Notes: generated by a model not told the origin, from the letters alone. A DNA stretch of 64,000 nucleotides from Hyphomicrobiales bacterium (GCA_002401855.1 NVUH01000009.1:31651-95650); one strand, 5' to 3'; positions 28,250-38,706 are shown, numbered from the stretch's first letter. A program made the numbers and translations.

Positions 28250-29794
28250 TCAGAATAATGCACGATTTTTAAAATATTCCACCACAGAATGTTGAATGCT
28301 AGTGGCCATTTTATTTTGCCACGTGCTAGACTTTAAATTTGCTTCGTCATTTTTATTGGATAAATAGCCCAATTCAATCAGTACTGACGGTACATCTGGG
28401 GCTTTTAGCACCCGAAAGCCCGCAAATTTAACAGGCTTTTTGCGCATTATCACATTACCGCGCATTTGTCTCACAGCAAGATTGGCAAAATTGACCGATT
28501 TTGTTTTGGAATCGCGTTGTGCCAAATCAATTAAAATAGACGCCACAACTTTGGATTCATTTTTAAATTGCACGCCTGCCAAAATATCTGATCTGTTTTC
28601 TTTACGCGCCAAGGCCGCGGCCTCGTTATCGGACGATTTATCTGACAATGTATAGATGGAGGCGCCACGCACTGACGCGCCGCCGGTGGCAACCGAATCG
28701 GCATGCAAAGAAATGAACAGGTCGGCTTTATATTCTCGCGATATTTTAACTCGATCACGCAGTTTAATAAAATAATCACCTTTGCGGGTAAGATATACGG
28801 TAAATCTTCCCGTGTCGTTAAGCTTTTTTTGCAAGCGTTGGGCAAAGGCTAAAACCACATGTTTTTCGCGCGTGCCAGAGCGGCTTATGGCACCGCCGTC
28901 AATGCCACCATGGCCAGCATCCAATACAATGATGGGTTTACGCTGTTGACGCGCAGGCCGACCAAAACCATCTTTGGTGGCTAATTGCCTAGAAGCCAGT
29001 ATTAAATTATTCATATTGCTAGGGCGTTTAAGTGGTTTTGGTACAAGGCTAGTGATGCGAATGTCGCCAGCTATACTATCGTCCGTAACGATCGAACTGT
29101 TTATTTTATCTAACTCAAGATTAAGCGCCGCGAGATCAATTTTAGACTGTGCAATTTGCGAGCCTGTTTGATTGTCAATGGCACTATCACCAGTGGCGAT
29201 CTGCATTAATTCTTCTATGGTGGGAATGTTGGGCTGAAAATTAATTTTGATACTTTGTTTGGATTCGACCAGTTTATCATCATTGGGTGCGGCCTGCCCT
29301 GCTGTTAAATCTTGCTTGCCTTCGCGGTTTAGATTGACTGATATTCTGGGCGATGAGATGGTGGTTTTTTTAATGATGTCGACCACCAATAAGGCGCCTT
29401 TTGCGGCCTTGGCGGGTATAATAAAAGCCGCAGCCACTTCGGTTTTTTGCAAGGTGTCTATGACGATGCGTGATTTTTCGGGCGAAAAACGCCCATAACG
29501 AAATTCTTTAACTAAGCCATATACTTGGGTCCCCATACTAGATGGCAGATTGAAATCAACAGCATCAAAATCGATGATGAGACGATCGGGGTCTGGAATG
29601 CTATAAACTTGAAAAGCCACCTGATCGGTGAGTTCGATAACCATGCGGGTTTTCTCTAGCCCGCCTGATAAACGAATGTCGTAAACCTCATTGGCCAACG
29701 ACACACTGCTTACAGACAAGGAGGTTGAAGTCAGAATGGCCATAAACAGCATAAATGCAAATTTGCTTGCTTTTATTGGGCTATAATTCGTCAT
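28250..29794 (-). CDS. amiC: N-acetylmuramoyl-L-alanine amidase, AmiC-type with AMIN domain
   Basis: IVLDAGHGGIDGGAISRSGTREKHVVLAFA, SLHADS, VLIELGYLSNKNDE. Confidence 0.93.
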   Translation of the reverse strand: MTNYSPIKASKFAFMLFMAILTSTSLSVSSVSLANEVYDIRLSGGLEKTRMVIELTDQVAFQVYSIPDPDRLIIDFDAVDFNLPSSMGTQVYGLVKEFRYGRFSPEKSRIVIDTLQKTEVAAAFIIPAKAAKGALLVVDIIKKTTISSPRISVNLNREGKQDLTAGQAAPNDDKLVESKQSIKINFQPNIPTIEELMQIATGDSAIDNQTGSQIAQSKIDLAALNLELDKINSSIVTDDSIAGDIRITSLVPKPLKRPSNMNNLILASRQLATKDGFGRPARQQRKPIIVLDAGHGGIDGGAISRSGTREKHVVLAFAQRLQKKLNDTGRFTVYLTRKGDYFIKLRDRVKISREYKADLFISLHADSVATGGASVRGASIYTLSDKSSDNEAAALARKENRSDILAGVQFKNESKVVASILIDLAQRDSKTKSVNFANLAVRQMRGNVIMRKKPVKFAGFRVLKAPDVPSVLIELGYLSNKNDEANLKSSTWQNKMATSIQHSVVEYFKNRALF

Positions 29795-30585
29795 TTATGG
29801 GTGATCTTAAATTTAGTTTCTGAATGTCGCGTCATTATAGGAAAAAATCGTTAATGATTCACTTGATATTAAATATACCAGTAATTTTGTTTTTTGCATG
29901 CCTATTTATTTTAAATAATGCTCTCTACTGAGGTTCAAAAATCTTTTTTCGTTGATTAATTCTTAAAAGCCTTATATTAAAGTAATATTAAGTGCCTGTA
30001 AGTAACGATGAATGGCGCTGATAAATAAAATCTGTTATTTAAATAAAATTAGATAAATCAGATAGATACCTAAATTTTTAGATGAATTTTAGCAACAAAC
30101 AACGCTAAATGAATCAAAATAAGTGGTTTGATATTTTTGCATGCGGCAAGGATTACTCAGTCAAATCACTATGTTAACAGCCAGATAACTGGCAGCGAAT
30201 GGAAAAAAATGGCTCAAAACCATTTAATATTGTGCGGGGGTCGTGTTTTAGCTCTATTGGCTACGATGCGTGTTGCTGTGCTTTACGCCATTCAAACTGA
30301 ATCTCATAAATATTCAAAAATATTTAGCGCCATAAAGAGTAGCATCTTTACGGCCATAGCTGAAGGCAGCAGGTTCACCCCAAAACTTTCCCTATCATTG
30401 ATAGGCAAATTATATCAATTAGATGTAAAGCTTATATCTAATCCCCCCTTTTATGCGAAACAAAATTCGCATCAACAATTATACTCAAATGATGAAACGC
30501 AAAAAAAACTTAAAGCAGCCCGACAAGCTGCCGATGAGGCGGTTGCACGCTTTGCAAATTCACATCATTCGAGCGCGAGAGACAT

Positions 30586-33348
30586 ATGGCAAATAATAAA
30601 ATGCTTATTGACGCAACGCACGAAGAAGAAACACGTGTTGTTATCGTCAAAGGAAACAAGATTGAGGAATTTGACTTTGAGGCGGCCAATAGACGGCAGC
30701 TTAAGGGCAATATCTATTTAGCTAAAGTTACCAGAGTTGAACCTTCACTACAGGCGGCATTTGTCGACTTTGGTGGCAATAGACATGGCTTTTTGGCGTT
30801 TAGTGAAATTCACCCCGATTATTACCAAATACCCGCGGCTGACCGTGCGCTTCTGTTAAAAGAAGAGGCCGAAGCTGCTGCTGAAGCCAACCGAGAAGAA
30901 GAGCGTTACGAGAGTAAACTCGCTGCAAGTACTGATGATGTCGAAAATGCCGACGAAGAAGACGGCAACAATAGACGCGGTGGCCGCAACAATAACCGCC
31001 GGCGCGGCAGACGTAACAATACACGCTTTAACCGCCTACCTGCGCGTGGTATTTTCACCTCATTACCTGCTGGTGAAGCTAAGGGCGGAGAAGCTGATCA
31101 GGCTGATCAGGCTGATTCTAACTCAAATGCTTCCAACCAAAATACTGAAACAGAGGCTCGTGAAGAGCGTAACCCGCGCGGCAGAGGCCGTGGACGTGGG
31201 CGCGGTGGACGTGGATATCGAGGCCGTGGGCGCAATAGTAGCCGTATGGGCAACCGCCCATTGCGCGGTGTTTACACATCTTTACCACCATATGTAGCGG
31301 TATTGAATGAAGACACGCCGTTTGAAAAATATGACCAACGCAACAACCAAAAATCTGCTGCCGAATCAGCTGGCCTTACGGACAGTGTGAAATCTGAGCA
31401 GGTTGAAAATTTATCTGGTGTCGTGTCTATCTTTGACCAAAACACTGAAGACAATACAGACAGTGTCGAGGTGTTGGACAACAGCAACGAAGCACAAGTT
31501 GAAGAAGCCCAAGCGCCAGTTAAACGTAAAACGCGGGCGCGCAAACGCTATGAAATTCAGCAAGTTATTAAGCGCCGCCAAATTATCTTGGTGCAAGTTG
31601 TAAAAGAAGAGCGTGGCAATAAAGGCGCTGCTTTGACCACTTATCTATCGCTGGCTGGTCGTTATTGTGTGTTGATGCCCAATACGCCAAAAGGTGGCGG
31701 CATTAGCCGTAAAATAACCAATGCGCCAGACCGCAAACGCCTTAAAGAAGTGGCCGAAAGCCTGATTCTTGACGAAGGCATGGGACTGATTGTGCGTACT
31801 GCAGGTGCCAACCGCACCAAAATGGATATTAAGCGCGATTATGAATATCTGATTAGATTGTGGGAAAATGTGCGTAATTTAACCTTACGCTCGGTTGCTC
31901 CACATTTGGTTTATGAAGAAGGCAATTTGATCAAGCGCTCGATTCGCGATTTGTATGACCGCGATATTGATGCGGTGATTGTATCGGGCGACCAAGCTTA
32001 TAAAGAAGCCAAAGCCTTTATGACAATGCTGATGCCAAGCCATGCGAAAAAGGTGCAGCATTATAAAGAAGCGCAGCCTATTTTCATCCGCCATCACATT
32101 GAGCAGCAGTTAGACACTATATATAGCCCGAATGTGACCTTGAAATCTGGTGGTTATTTGGTCATCAACCAAACTGAAGCTTTGGTTTCGATTGACATTA
32201 ACTCGGGTAAATCGACCAAAGAAAACAGCATTGAAAACACTGCGGTTAATACCAATTTAGAAGCTGCTGAAGAAATTGCACGGCAATTGCGCCTGCGTGA
32301 TTTGGCGGGTTTGGTGGTGATTGACTTTATCGACATGGAAGAGAATAGAAACAATCGCGCCGTTGAAAAACGCATGAAAGATTGTTTAGCTTCTGACCGT
32401 GCGCGGATACAAGTTGGGCGCATCAGCCATTTTGGTTTGCTCGAAATGTCGCGCCAGCGCTTGCGCGCTAGCTTGCTCGAAGGCAGCACCGATATGTGCC
32501 CTCATTGTCATGGCACTGGGCTTATTCGATCTAACAGCTCGATGGCGCTGCATATATTGAATGCGCTGGAGCATCAGTTAATTCAGGGCCGCGGGCCATC
32601 ACTTAACATTCTTGCGCCGCTTAACATCACGATGTTCTTGCTCAATAATAAACGCCAACAATTGTTTGAAATTGAAGGCAGATATAATGCAAGGGTGAAT
32701 ATTGAAGTTGACCCACATTTAGAAGGTGTGAGCTATCGCATTGAAACATCCGCTCTAGAAGTGCCGAAACGCAGCGCAGATGGTGCCATACGCTTAGAGA
32801 GTGAATATGGTAGTGATGAGGTGCTTGAAACCGAAACAACCACCACAAAAACTGAACAAAAAACCAACGACACTGAAACTGTTGAGAGCAATGGTGATGA
32901 CGATGGTAGAAAGCCGCGCCGTAATGGTCGGCGTAATTCACGTGGCAGAAACAATGGACGTGGCCGTAGAAACTCTGGTGATGAAAGCCAAAGAACTACC
33001 GAGACGGTTGCAGAGGTAAAAGTTGATGCCGAGAAAGCTAGCCCCTCCGCCTCCAGCGAGAATTCGGTTGCTGAGAAAGTGGCTGTGACGTCTGAAGTTG
33101 CAAAAGTAGAAACGAGCACCGATCAGAAAGCTGAAAGCAATAAGGCTGTAGACAATAAAACCGTAGATAATAAAGACAGCGAAAAACCTAAGCGCCGAAC
33201 TAGGTCAAAAGCCAAAACTACTGAAGCCAAATCTGGCGGGGTAAAAGCTGCTGCTGCTAAAACGGAAACACTCCGCGAAGCCGCAGATGAAAAACCCGAC
33301 GCAGATGCCAAACAAGGCTGGTGGTCACGCCGTTTTAACCGCAATTAA
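30586..33348 (+). CDS. rne: ribonuclease E/G
   Basis: MLIDATHEEETRVVIVKGNKIEEFDFE, S1 domain, SIDINSGKSTKENSIENTAVNTNLEAAEEIARQLRLRDLAGLVVIDFIDM, CPHCHGTG. Confidence 0.96.
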   Translation: MANNKMLIDATHEEETRVVIVKGNKIEEFDFEAANRRQLKGNIYLAKVTRVEPSLQAAFVDFGGNRHGFLAFSEIHPDYYQIPAADRALLLKEEAEAAAEANREEERYESKLAASTDDVENADEEDGNNRRGGRNNNRRRGRRNNTRFNRLPARGIFTSLPAGEAKGGEADQADQADSNSNASNQNTETEAREERNPRGRGRGRGRGGRGYRGRGRNSSRMGNRPLRGVYTSLPPYVAVLNEDTPFEKYDQRNNQKSAAESAGLTDSVKSEQVENLSGVVSIFDQNTEDNTDSVEVLDNSNEAQVEEAQAPVKRKTRARKRYEIQQVIKRRQIILVQVVKEERGNKGAALTTYLSLAGRYCVLMPNTPKGGGISRKITNAPDRKRLKEVAESLILDEGMGLIVRTAGANRTKMDIKRDYEYLIRLWENVRNLTLRSVAPHLVYEEGNLIKRSIRDLYDRDIDAVIVSGDQAYKEAKAFMTMLMPSHAKKVQHYKEAQPIFIRHHIEQQLDTIYSPNVTLKSGGYLVINQTEALVSIDINSGKSTKENSIENTAVNTNLEAAEEIARQLRLRDLAGLVVIDFIDMEENRNNRAVEKRMKDCLASDRARIQVGRISHFGLLEMSRQRLRASLLEGSTDMCPHCHGTGLIRSNSSMALHILNALEHQLIQGRGPSLNILAPLNITMFLLNNKRQQLFEIEGRYNARVNIEVDPHLEGVSYRIETSALEVPKRSADGAIRLESEYGSDEVLETETTTTKTEQKTNDTETVESNGDDDGRKPRRNGRRNSRGRNNGRGRRNSGDESQRTTETVAEVKVDAEKASPSASSENSVAEKVAVTSEVAKVETSTDQKAESNKAVDNKTVDNKDSEKPKRRTRSKAKTTEAKSGGVKAAAAKTETLREAADEKPDADAKQGWWSRRFNRN

Positions 33349-33357
33349 ATTTAAAGC

Positions 33358-33391
33358 ATGCAGACTGATGTCTTTTGGGCACAGTCTGCAT
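33358..33391 (+). terminator. intrinsic terminator of rne
   Basis: atgcagactg (33358-33367)...cagtctgcat (33382-33391) followed by ttaatt. Confidence 0.55.
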
Positions 33392-33513
33392 TTAATTGAT
33401 ATGCATAATGAATTTATTGCCAAATAAGCTTGCACTAATTTTATCGGCATTTCATATTACTATTGATTAGGTTCTGGACAATTTTTTAAGAACCGTATGA
33501 CTCGGAGGGGTTT

Positions 33514-34287
33514 ATGATCAAATTGATCGTTAAAAAAGCACTTAGATTATCGACCGCTATGTTGGTTGGTGGTATGATGGCGCTGACAAATGCGGGGCCT
33601 GCTGCTGGCGCTGAAGAATTTACTGATGCCCAAAGAAATGAAATTGTGCAAATTTTCCAGGAATTCTTTCTGGAAAACCCCGAGATTATCCGAGAAGCTC
33701 TGATCGCATTAGAACAAAAAAATGAAGAAAAACGTGCTGCAGAAATTAGAGACATCATCGTTAGCCAAAAGAAAATTATTGAAAACCCCAAAGGTCTATT
33801 TGTTGCGGGTAACCCGGATGGCGATGTCACATTAATTGAATTTTTTGATTATAATGACCCCAATTCAAAACAATCTTTGCCTGATATTCTATATCTACTG
33901 GAGAATGATCCAAATTTAAGAGTTGTGCTTTACGAAACACCTATGCATGCGCAATCGTCATTAACTGCAGCGCACGCCACTTTGGCAGCTGGAAAACAAG
34001 AAAAATACCTAACCTTGCATTCGGCCTTACTCAGCTATAATGGCGGCCTGTTGGATGAAAAAATTATCTTAGACATTGCCAAAAAAGCTGGACTTGATAT
34101 TGACCAACTGAAAAAAGACATGGGTAGCATTGAAATTGAGCAAATTATTGAGAATTCATCAAATATTGCCGAAATATTAGGTGTGCAAGGTACGCCAGCC
34201 TTTATCATTGGCGACAACTTATACCGTGGGGCAATGGGGCTTGAAAACATCCGTGCCAAGATAAATGAAATCAGAATTAACCGTTAA
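33514..34287 (+). CDS. DsbA-like thioredoxin-fold protein lacking cysteines
   Basis: Same architecture as 34778-35524 but FFDYNDPNSKQS in place of FFDYNCTYCKQS; no Cys anywhere in the translated ORF. Confidence 0.88.
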   Translation: MIKLIVKKALRLSTAMLVGGMMALTNAGPAAGAEEFTDAQRNEIVQIFQEFFLENPEIIREALIALEQKNEEKRAAEIRDIIVSQKKIIENPKGLFVAGNPDGDVTLIEFFDYNDPNSKQSLPDILYLLENDPNLRVVLYETPMHAQSSLTAAHATLAAGKQEKYLTLHSALLSYNGGLLDEKIILDIAKKAGLDIDQLKKDMGSIEIEQIIENSSNIAEILGVQGTPAFIIGDNLYRGAMGLENIRAKINEIRINR

Positions 34288-34320
34288 TATTAGCCTGTCT
34301 ATAATTAAGTAATAGGGATC

Positions 34321-34755
34321 GTGAATTTGAAAATTTCAATCATTAATGGCCCAAATTTAAACATGCTTGGTGTGAGAGAACCTGAAATTTATGGCACGCT
34401 GAGTTTGGCTGATATTGAAGCGCAATGCCTTGACCAAGCGAAAAAACTTGGCCTTGAAATGAGTTTTTCCCAATCTAACCATGAAGGCGCTATTGTTGAG
34501 TTTATTCATGCTGCACATGAAGCTGGTCATGGCGCCATTATCATCAATGCTGCCGCCTTCACTCACACCAGTGTGGCCATATTGGATGCGTTAAAAGCGG
34601 TAAATTTGCCAGTTTATGAAGTGCATTTGTCTAACGTTCATGCGCGAGAGAGTTTTCGCCATAAATCCTATATCTCGGCGATTGCCACTGGAGTTATATG
34701 CGGTTTAGGTGTTGAAGGCTATTTAGCGGCGATGCGGGCTATTGTTTTAAAATAA
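34321..34755 (+). CDS. aroQ: type II 3-dehydroquinate dehydratase
   Basis: [70 protein letters not shown]. Confidence 0.96.
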   Translation: MNLKISIINGPNLNMLGVREPEIYGTLSLADIEAQCLDQAKKLGLEMSFSQSNHEGAIVEFIHAAHEAGHGAIIINAAAFTHTSVAILDALKAVNLPVYEVHLSNVHARESFRHKSYISAIATGVICGLGVEGYLAAMRAIVLK

Positions 34756-34777
34756 TATTCTAACGACTGAGTTTTCT

Positions 34778-35524
34778 ATGTTCAAAATTATTTTCATCAG
34801 TTTTATTATACTCGCCACATCAATTGGTACGGCTGTTGCCCACCCTATCGATAAAGCCGAATTGGCCAAAATGTTTGAAGAATATTTACTTGCTAATCCT
34901 GAAGTTGTTGAATTGGCATTGATTAAAAATCAACGAAATAAAGAAGATAGAAAATCCCAAAAAATTAATGATTTCATCCAAGCCAATAAAACGCTTATTG
35001 AAAATCCCGAAGGGCTATTTATTGGCGGAAACCCAGATGGTGACATTACATTGGTGGAATTTTTTGACTATAATTGCACCTATTGCAAACAATCATTTGA
35101 CGGCATAAACCTATTGCTTGAAACGGATAAAAACTTAAAGTTGGTTATGTATGAATTGCCAATATTGGCGCAATCATCGCTAACCGCAGCACGCGCCTCT
35201 TTGGCAGCCAAAGTGCAGGGTAAATATTGGCAATTTCACAGCGTGGTGATTGGCCATCAAGGTACGTTAACTGAAGAAATGATATTTGCTTATGCGGTGC
35301 AAATTGGTTTGGATATTGACCAGTTGAAAATTGATATGGTGAGTGAAACCACCGAAAAAGCGTTAATTGCATCGTCACAATTGGCCGAAAGCTTAGAAGT
35401 GAATGGCACTCCTGCCTTTATCATTGACGGACAATTATTCCCTGGTGCGATTGGCTATGAGAACATCCTAGCGGTGATTGCTGATTCTCGGGCTCAAAGA
35501 AGCGTTCAGACCAGTACGAACTAA
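34778..35524 (+). CDS. DsbA-family thiol:disulfide protein (CTYC)
   Basis: FFDYNCTYCKQSFDGINLLL, cis-Pro loop GTPAFIIDGQ; signal peptide. Confidence 0.92.
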   Translation: MFKIIFISFIILATSIGTAVAHPIDKAELAKMFEEYLLANPEVVELALIKNQRNKEDRKSQKINDFIQANKTLIENPEGLFIGGNPDGDITLVEFFDYNCTYCKQSFDGINLLLETDKNLKLVMYELPILAQSSLTAARASLAAKVQGKYWQFHSVVIGHQGTLTEEMIFAYAVQIGLDIDQLKIDMVSETTEKALIASSQLAESLEVNGTPAFIIDGQLFPGAIGYENILAVIADSRAQRSVQTSTN

Positions 35525-35713
35525 ATCGCGGTTTTCAACCGAATGCTAAAATTATCCTTATTATTTAGGGTTAGATGCGCCTAATTTAATGCCCAAAACC
35601 TTATTTTCGGCAGGTTAGACCTATGCAAAAGCGGCTAAATTTGTTAGTAGTTAATGATAGAAAATATATTTTACGCGCAAAATACGGGCCAAAATTAAGA
35701 TAGGGAATGACTG

Positions 35714-36199
35714 ATGGACAAGAAGCAAAAATTGGATGCAGATTTTATTGAGAGATTGGCGGTTATCCTAAATGACGGCGAATTGAATGAAATTGAAGTG
35801 AATTGCGATGATTTCAAAATTCGTCTGGTGAAAACTCCTGAAAGTCCTTCTTCTATCACTTATAATGGTGCACCCGCGGGTGCCCTTATGGCAGCACCTA
35901 TTGCTGCGGCACCTATTGCTGCTCCTGTGGCTGCTGCAACAGAGAGTGATGATTTGGCTGAACATCCTGGTGCGGTGACATCGCCAATGGTTGGCACTGC
36001 CTATTTGGCGGCAGACCCGAATTCACCTAATTTTATACAAGTCGGCGACAGCGTGCAAAAAGGGCAGACATTGCTGATTGTTGAAGCGATGAAGACCATG
36101 AATAATATTTCAGCGCCAGTAGCTGGCAAAGTGATTGCCATTTTAATTGAGAATGAAAGCCCTGTAGAATTTGGCCAATCACTCATTGTTATTGAATAG
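35714..36199 (+). CDS. accB: acetyl-CoA carboxylase biotin carboxyl carrier protein
   Basis: VTSPMVGTAYLAADP...LLIVEAMKTMNNISAPVAGKV. Confidence 0.96.
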   Translation: MDKKQKLDADFIERLAVILNDGELNEIEVNCDDFKIRLVKTPESPSSITYNGAPAGALMAAPIAAAPIAAPVAAATESDDLAEHPGAVTSPMVGTAYLAADPNSPNFIQVGDSVQKGQTLLIVEAMKTMNNISAPVAGKVIAILIENESPVEFGQSLIVIE

Positions 36200-36215
36200 T
36201 GGACGGGGTAAAAAT

Positions 36216-37571
36216 ATGATTGAGAAATTACTCATTGCCAACCGCGGCGAAATTGCTTTGCGTGTTTTGCGCGCTTGTCGTGAAATGGGCATTAAAACTG
36301 TGGCGGTTCATTCAACCGCTGATGAAGACGCGATGCATGTGCGTTTGGCAGACGAAAGCGTGTGTATTGGCCCTGCGGCAGCGGCACAAAGCTATCTGAA
36401 CATTCCTGCCATATTATCGGCCTGTGAAATTACCGGTGCTGATGCGGTGCATCCTGGTTATGGTTTTTTATCTGAAAATGCTGGATTTGCAGAAATTTTG
36501 GAAGAACATGGCATCACTTTTGTTGGGCCGACGGCTGAGCATATCCGTATTATGGGTGATAAAATTCAAGCCAAAAAGACTGTAAAAGCCTTGGGTATAC
36601 CCTGTGTACCTGGTTCTGAAGGCGCACTAAAAAGCAATGAAGAAGCGCTTAAGGTTGCCAAAAAACTTGGTTATCCAGTGATTGTGAAAGCCGCTGCTGG
36701 CGGCGGTGGTCGTGGCATGAAAGTGGCGCTAACCGAAGAAGAGCTTATTCCTGCCTTGTCAACGGCAAGAGCTGAATCAAAAGCCGCTTTTGGTGATGAC
36801 GCTATGTATATGGAAAAGTTTTTAGGTAAACCACGCCATATTGAAATTCAGGTTATGGGTGATAAATTTGGCAATGCTGTGCATTTGGGCGAACGTGATT
36901 GTTCCTTACAACGCCGCCATCAAAAAGTATGGGAAGAAGCCAGATCACCAGCGTTGAACGATGAACAACGGCTGAAAATTGGTGAAATTGTTGCTAAAGC
37001 TATGGCTAACCTGAATTATTTGGGCGCTGGTACTATTGAATTTTTGTTTGAGGATGGTGAATTTTATTTCATTGAAATGAACACTCGTCTGCAAGTTGAA
37101 CACCCAATTACCGAAGCCATTACTGGCCTTGATTTAGTGCGTGAGCAAATTCGCGTTGCTGGTGGGGCTAAATTGAGCTTTGAGCAATCGGAAATTAAAT
37201 TTAATGGCCATGCCATTGAATGCCGTATTAATGCTGAAGATCCTGAAACATTCACCCCTGCCCCTGGTAAAATTGAAAATTATCATGCGCCCGGTGGGCT
37301 TGGTGTGCGGGTTGATAGCGGGGTTTATTCTGGCTATACCATTCCGCCTTATTATGACAGTTTGATTGGCAAATTAATTGTGCATGGCAATACGCGTAAC
37401 GAATGTTTGATGCGTTTGCGCCGCTCGCTTAAAGAATTTGTGATTGAAGGACCGGGTATTAAAACCACCATTCCATTATTTGAAAAATTGGCAATGAACC
37501 CCGACATTATCAATGGCGATTATGACATTCATTGGCTGGAAGAGTTTTTGAATATGGAAAGATCCTTATAA
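36216..37571 (+). CDS. accC: acetyl-CoA carboxylase biotin carboxylase
   Basis: MIEKLLIANRGEIALRVLRACREMGI, ATP-grasp GGGGRGMKVALTEEEL. Confidence 0.97.
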   Translation: MIEKLLIANRGEIALRVLRACREMGIKTVAVHSTADEDAMHVRLADESVCIGPAAAAQSYLNIPAILSACEITGADAVHPGYGFLSENAGFAEILEEHGITFVGPTAEHIRIMGDKIQAKKTVKALGIPCVPGSEGALKSNEEALKVAKKLGYPVIVKAAAGGGGRGMKVALTEEELIPALSTARAESKAAFGDDAMYMEKFLGKPRHIEIQVMGDKFGNAVHLGERDCSLQRRHQKVWEEARSPALNDEQRLKIGEIVAKAMANLNYLGAGTIEFLFEDGEFYFIEMNTRLQVEHPITEAITGLDLVREQIRVAGGAKLSFEQSEIKFNGHAIECRINAEDPETFTPAPGKIENYHAPGGLGVRVDSGVYSGYTIPPYYDSLIGKLIVHGNTRNECLMRLRRSLKEFVIEGPGIKTTIPLFEKLAMNPDIINGDYDIHWLEEFLNMERSL

Positions 37572-37573
37572 AT

Positions 37574-38233
37574 ATGTTTGAAAATAATGAAAATAGTCAA
37601 CCAACTGAGGCGCTTACGCCTCAGTTTTTGCTTGAGGCTTATGCTTCGGGCTATTTTCCCATGGCGGATGATGCTGCGGCTGATGAGTTATTTTGGCTGT
37701 CGCCCGAAATGCGCGGGGTCATGCCGTTAGAGAAATTACATATTTCAAAATCTTTGGTCAAATGCATTAAAAACCATCCGTTTGAAATTCGTTATGATAG
37801 CGCGTTTATAAACGTGATGAATGCTTGTGCCGAACCGACATCTGATCGTCCACAAACTTGGATTAATGATGAAATTATCAACATTTATTCTGAATTATTT
37901 TTAATGGGCTTGGCCCATAGTGTTGAAATTTGGAATGAAGATAAATTAGTCGGTGGGCTATATGGCGTGCAACTTGGTGCAGCCTTTTTTGGCGAAAGCA
38001 TGTTTTCGCGCGAGACCAATGCCAGCAAAATTGCATTTGTGCACTTGGTTAAACGATTGAAATTTGGCGGTTTTAAGCTGCTCGATACACAATTCACCAC
38101 AAAACATTTAGAAAATTTTGGGGTGATTGAAATTCCAAAAACTGATTATTTGCTTAAATTAGATGAAGCCTTGCACCATGTGGGTAATTTTGAAAAATTT
38201 CCCGCCAATGGCAATTTGTTGGCTGATATTTAA
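37574..38233 (+). CDS. aat: leucyl/phenylalanyl-tRNA-protein transferase
   Basis: LTPQFLLEAYASGYFPMAD...LFWLSPEMRGVMPLEKLHISKSL, GGLYGVQLGAAFFGESMFS. Confidence 0.95.
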   Translation: MFENNENSQPTEALTPQFLLEAYASGYFPMADDAAADELFWLSPEMRGVMPLEKLHISKSLVKCIKNHPFEIRYDSAFINVMNACAEPTSDRPQTWINDEIINIYSELFLMGLAHSVEIWNEDKLVGGLYGVQLGAAFFGESMFSRETNASKIAFVHLVKRLKFGGFKLLDTQFTTKHLENFGVIEIPKTDYLLKLDEALHHVGNFEKFPANGNLLADI

Positions 38234-38245
38234 TAAAGACTAAAA

Positions 38246-38656
38246 CTATTCAGTTGCAGCACGTTTGCAATCAATGAGCCATATGTCGTAAACAGGATGC
38301 TCCACGGCATGCAGACCAGGGCTTGAGGCGAACATCCATCCAGTGAATATACGTTTTCTTTCGGTCTCATCGGTGGAGATTTCGTCTATTTCGATGAAAG
38401 ATGTGGTTTGAGGGCGTTCGGTGGCCGAACGGGAATAACAGACCCGCGGTGTCACTTCAAACACACCAAACTTTTTGGTTTCATTGATAGGGATTTCAAT
38501 GGTTTGAATGATGGCGGTGACTTTTTCTAATGCACTAAAAACCGCAATTTCGTTGTTAATACGCTCGGCAAAAGCTACGCTTGTGGCAGAAATAAAAACC
38601 GCGACGGTAAATAATTTAAAAAATTTCACTAATATTGCTTTCTCAAGAATAGCCAT
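38246..38656 (-). CDS. DUF2155-family periplasmic protein
   Basis: Signal peptide then KFGVFEVTPRVCYSRSATERPQTTSFIEIDE...RIFTGWMFASSPGLHAVEHPVYDIWLIDC. Confidence 0.8.
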   Translation of the reverse strand: MAILEKAILVKFFKLFTVAVFISATSVAFAERINNEIAVFSALEKVTAIIQTIEIPINETKKFGVFEVTPRVCYSRSATERPQTTSFIEIDEISTDETERKRIFTGWMFASSPGLHAVEHPVYDIWLIDCKRAATE

Positions 38657-38706
38657 AACCCATCTTTTATCTGAAATTTTGATGGCAAATATAAGGCTGA
38701 AATGAG

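Noticed and set aside
30128-30721. 197 aa ORF upstream of and overlapping rne
   Set aside because: Overlaps the confident rne start in another frame by 136 nt, no recognisable domain; treated as leader sequence.
32733-33119. 128 aa antisense ORF in the rne C-terminus
   Set aside because: Low-complexity shadow of an acidic/basic repetitive coding region.
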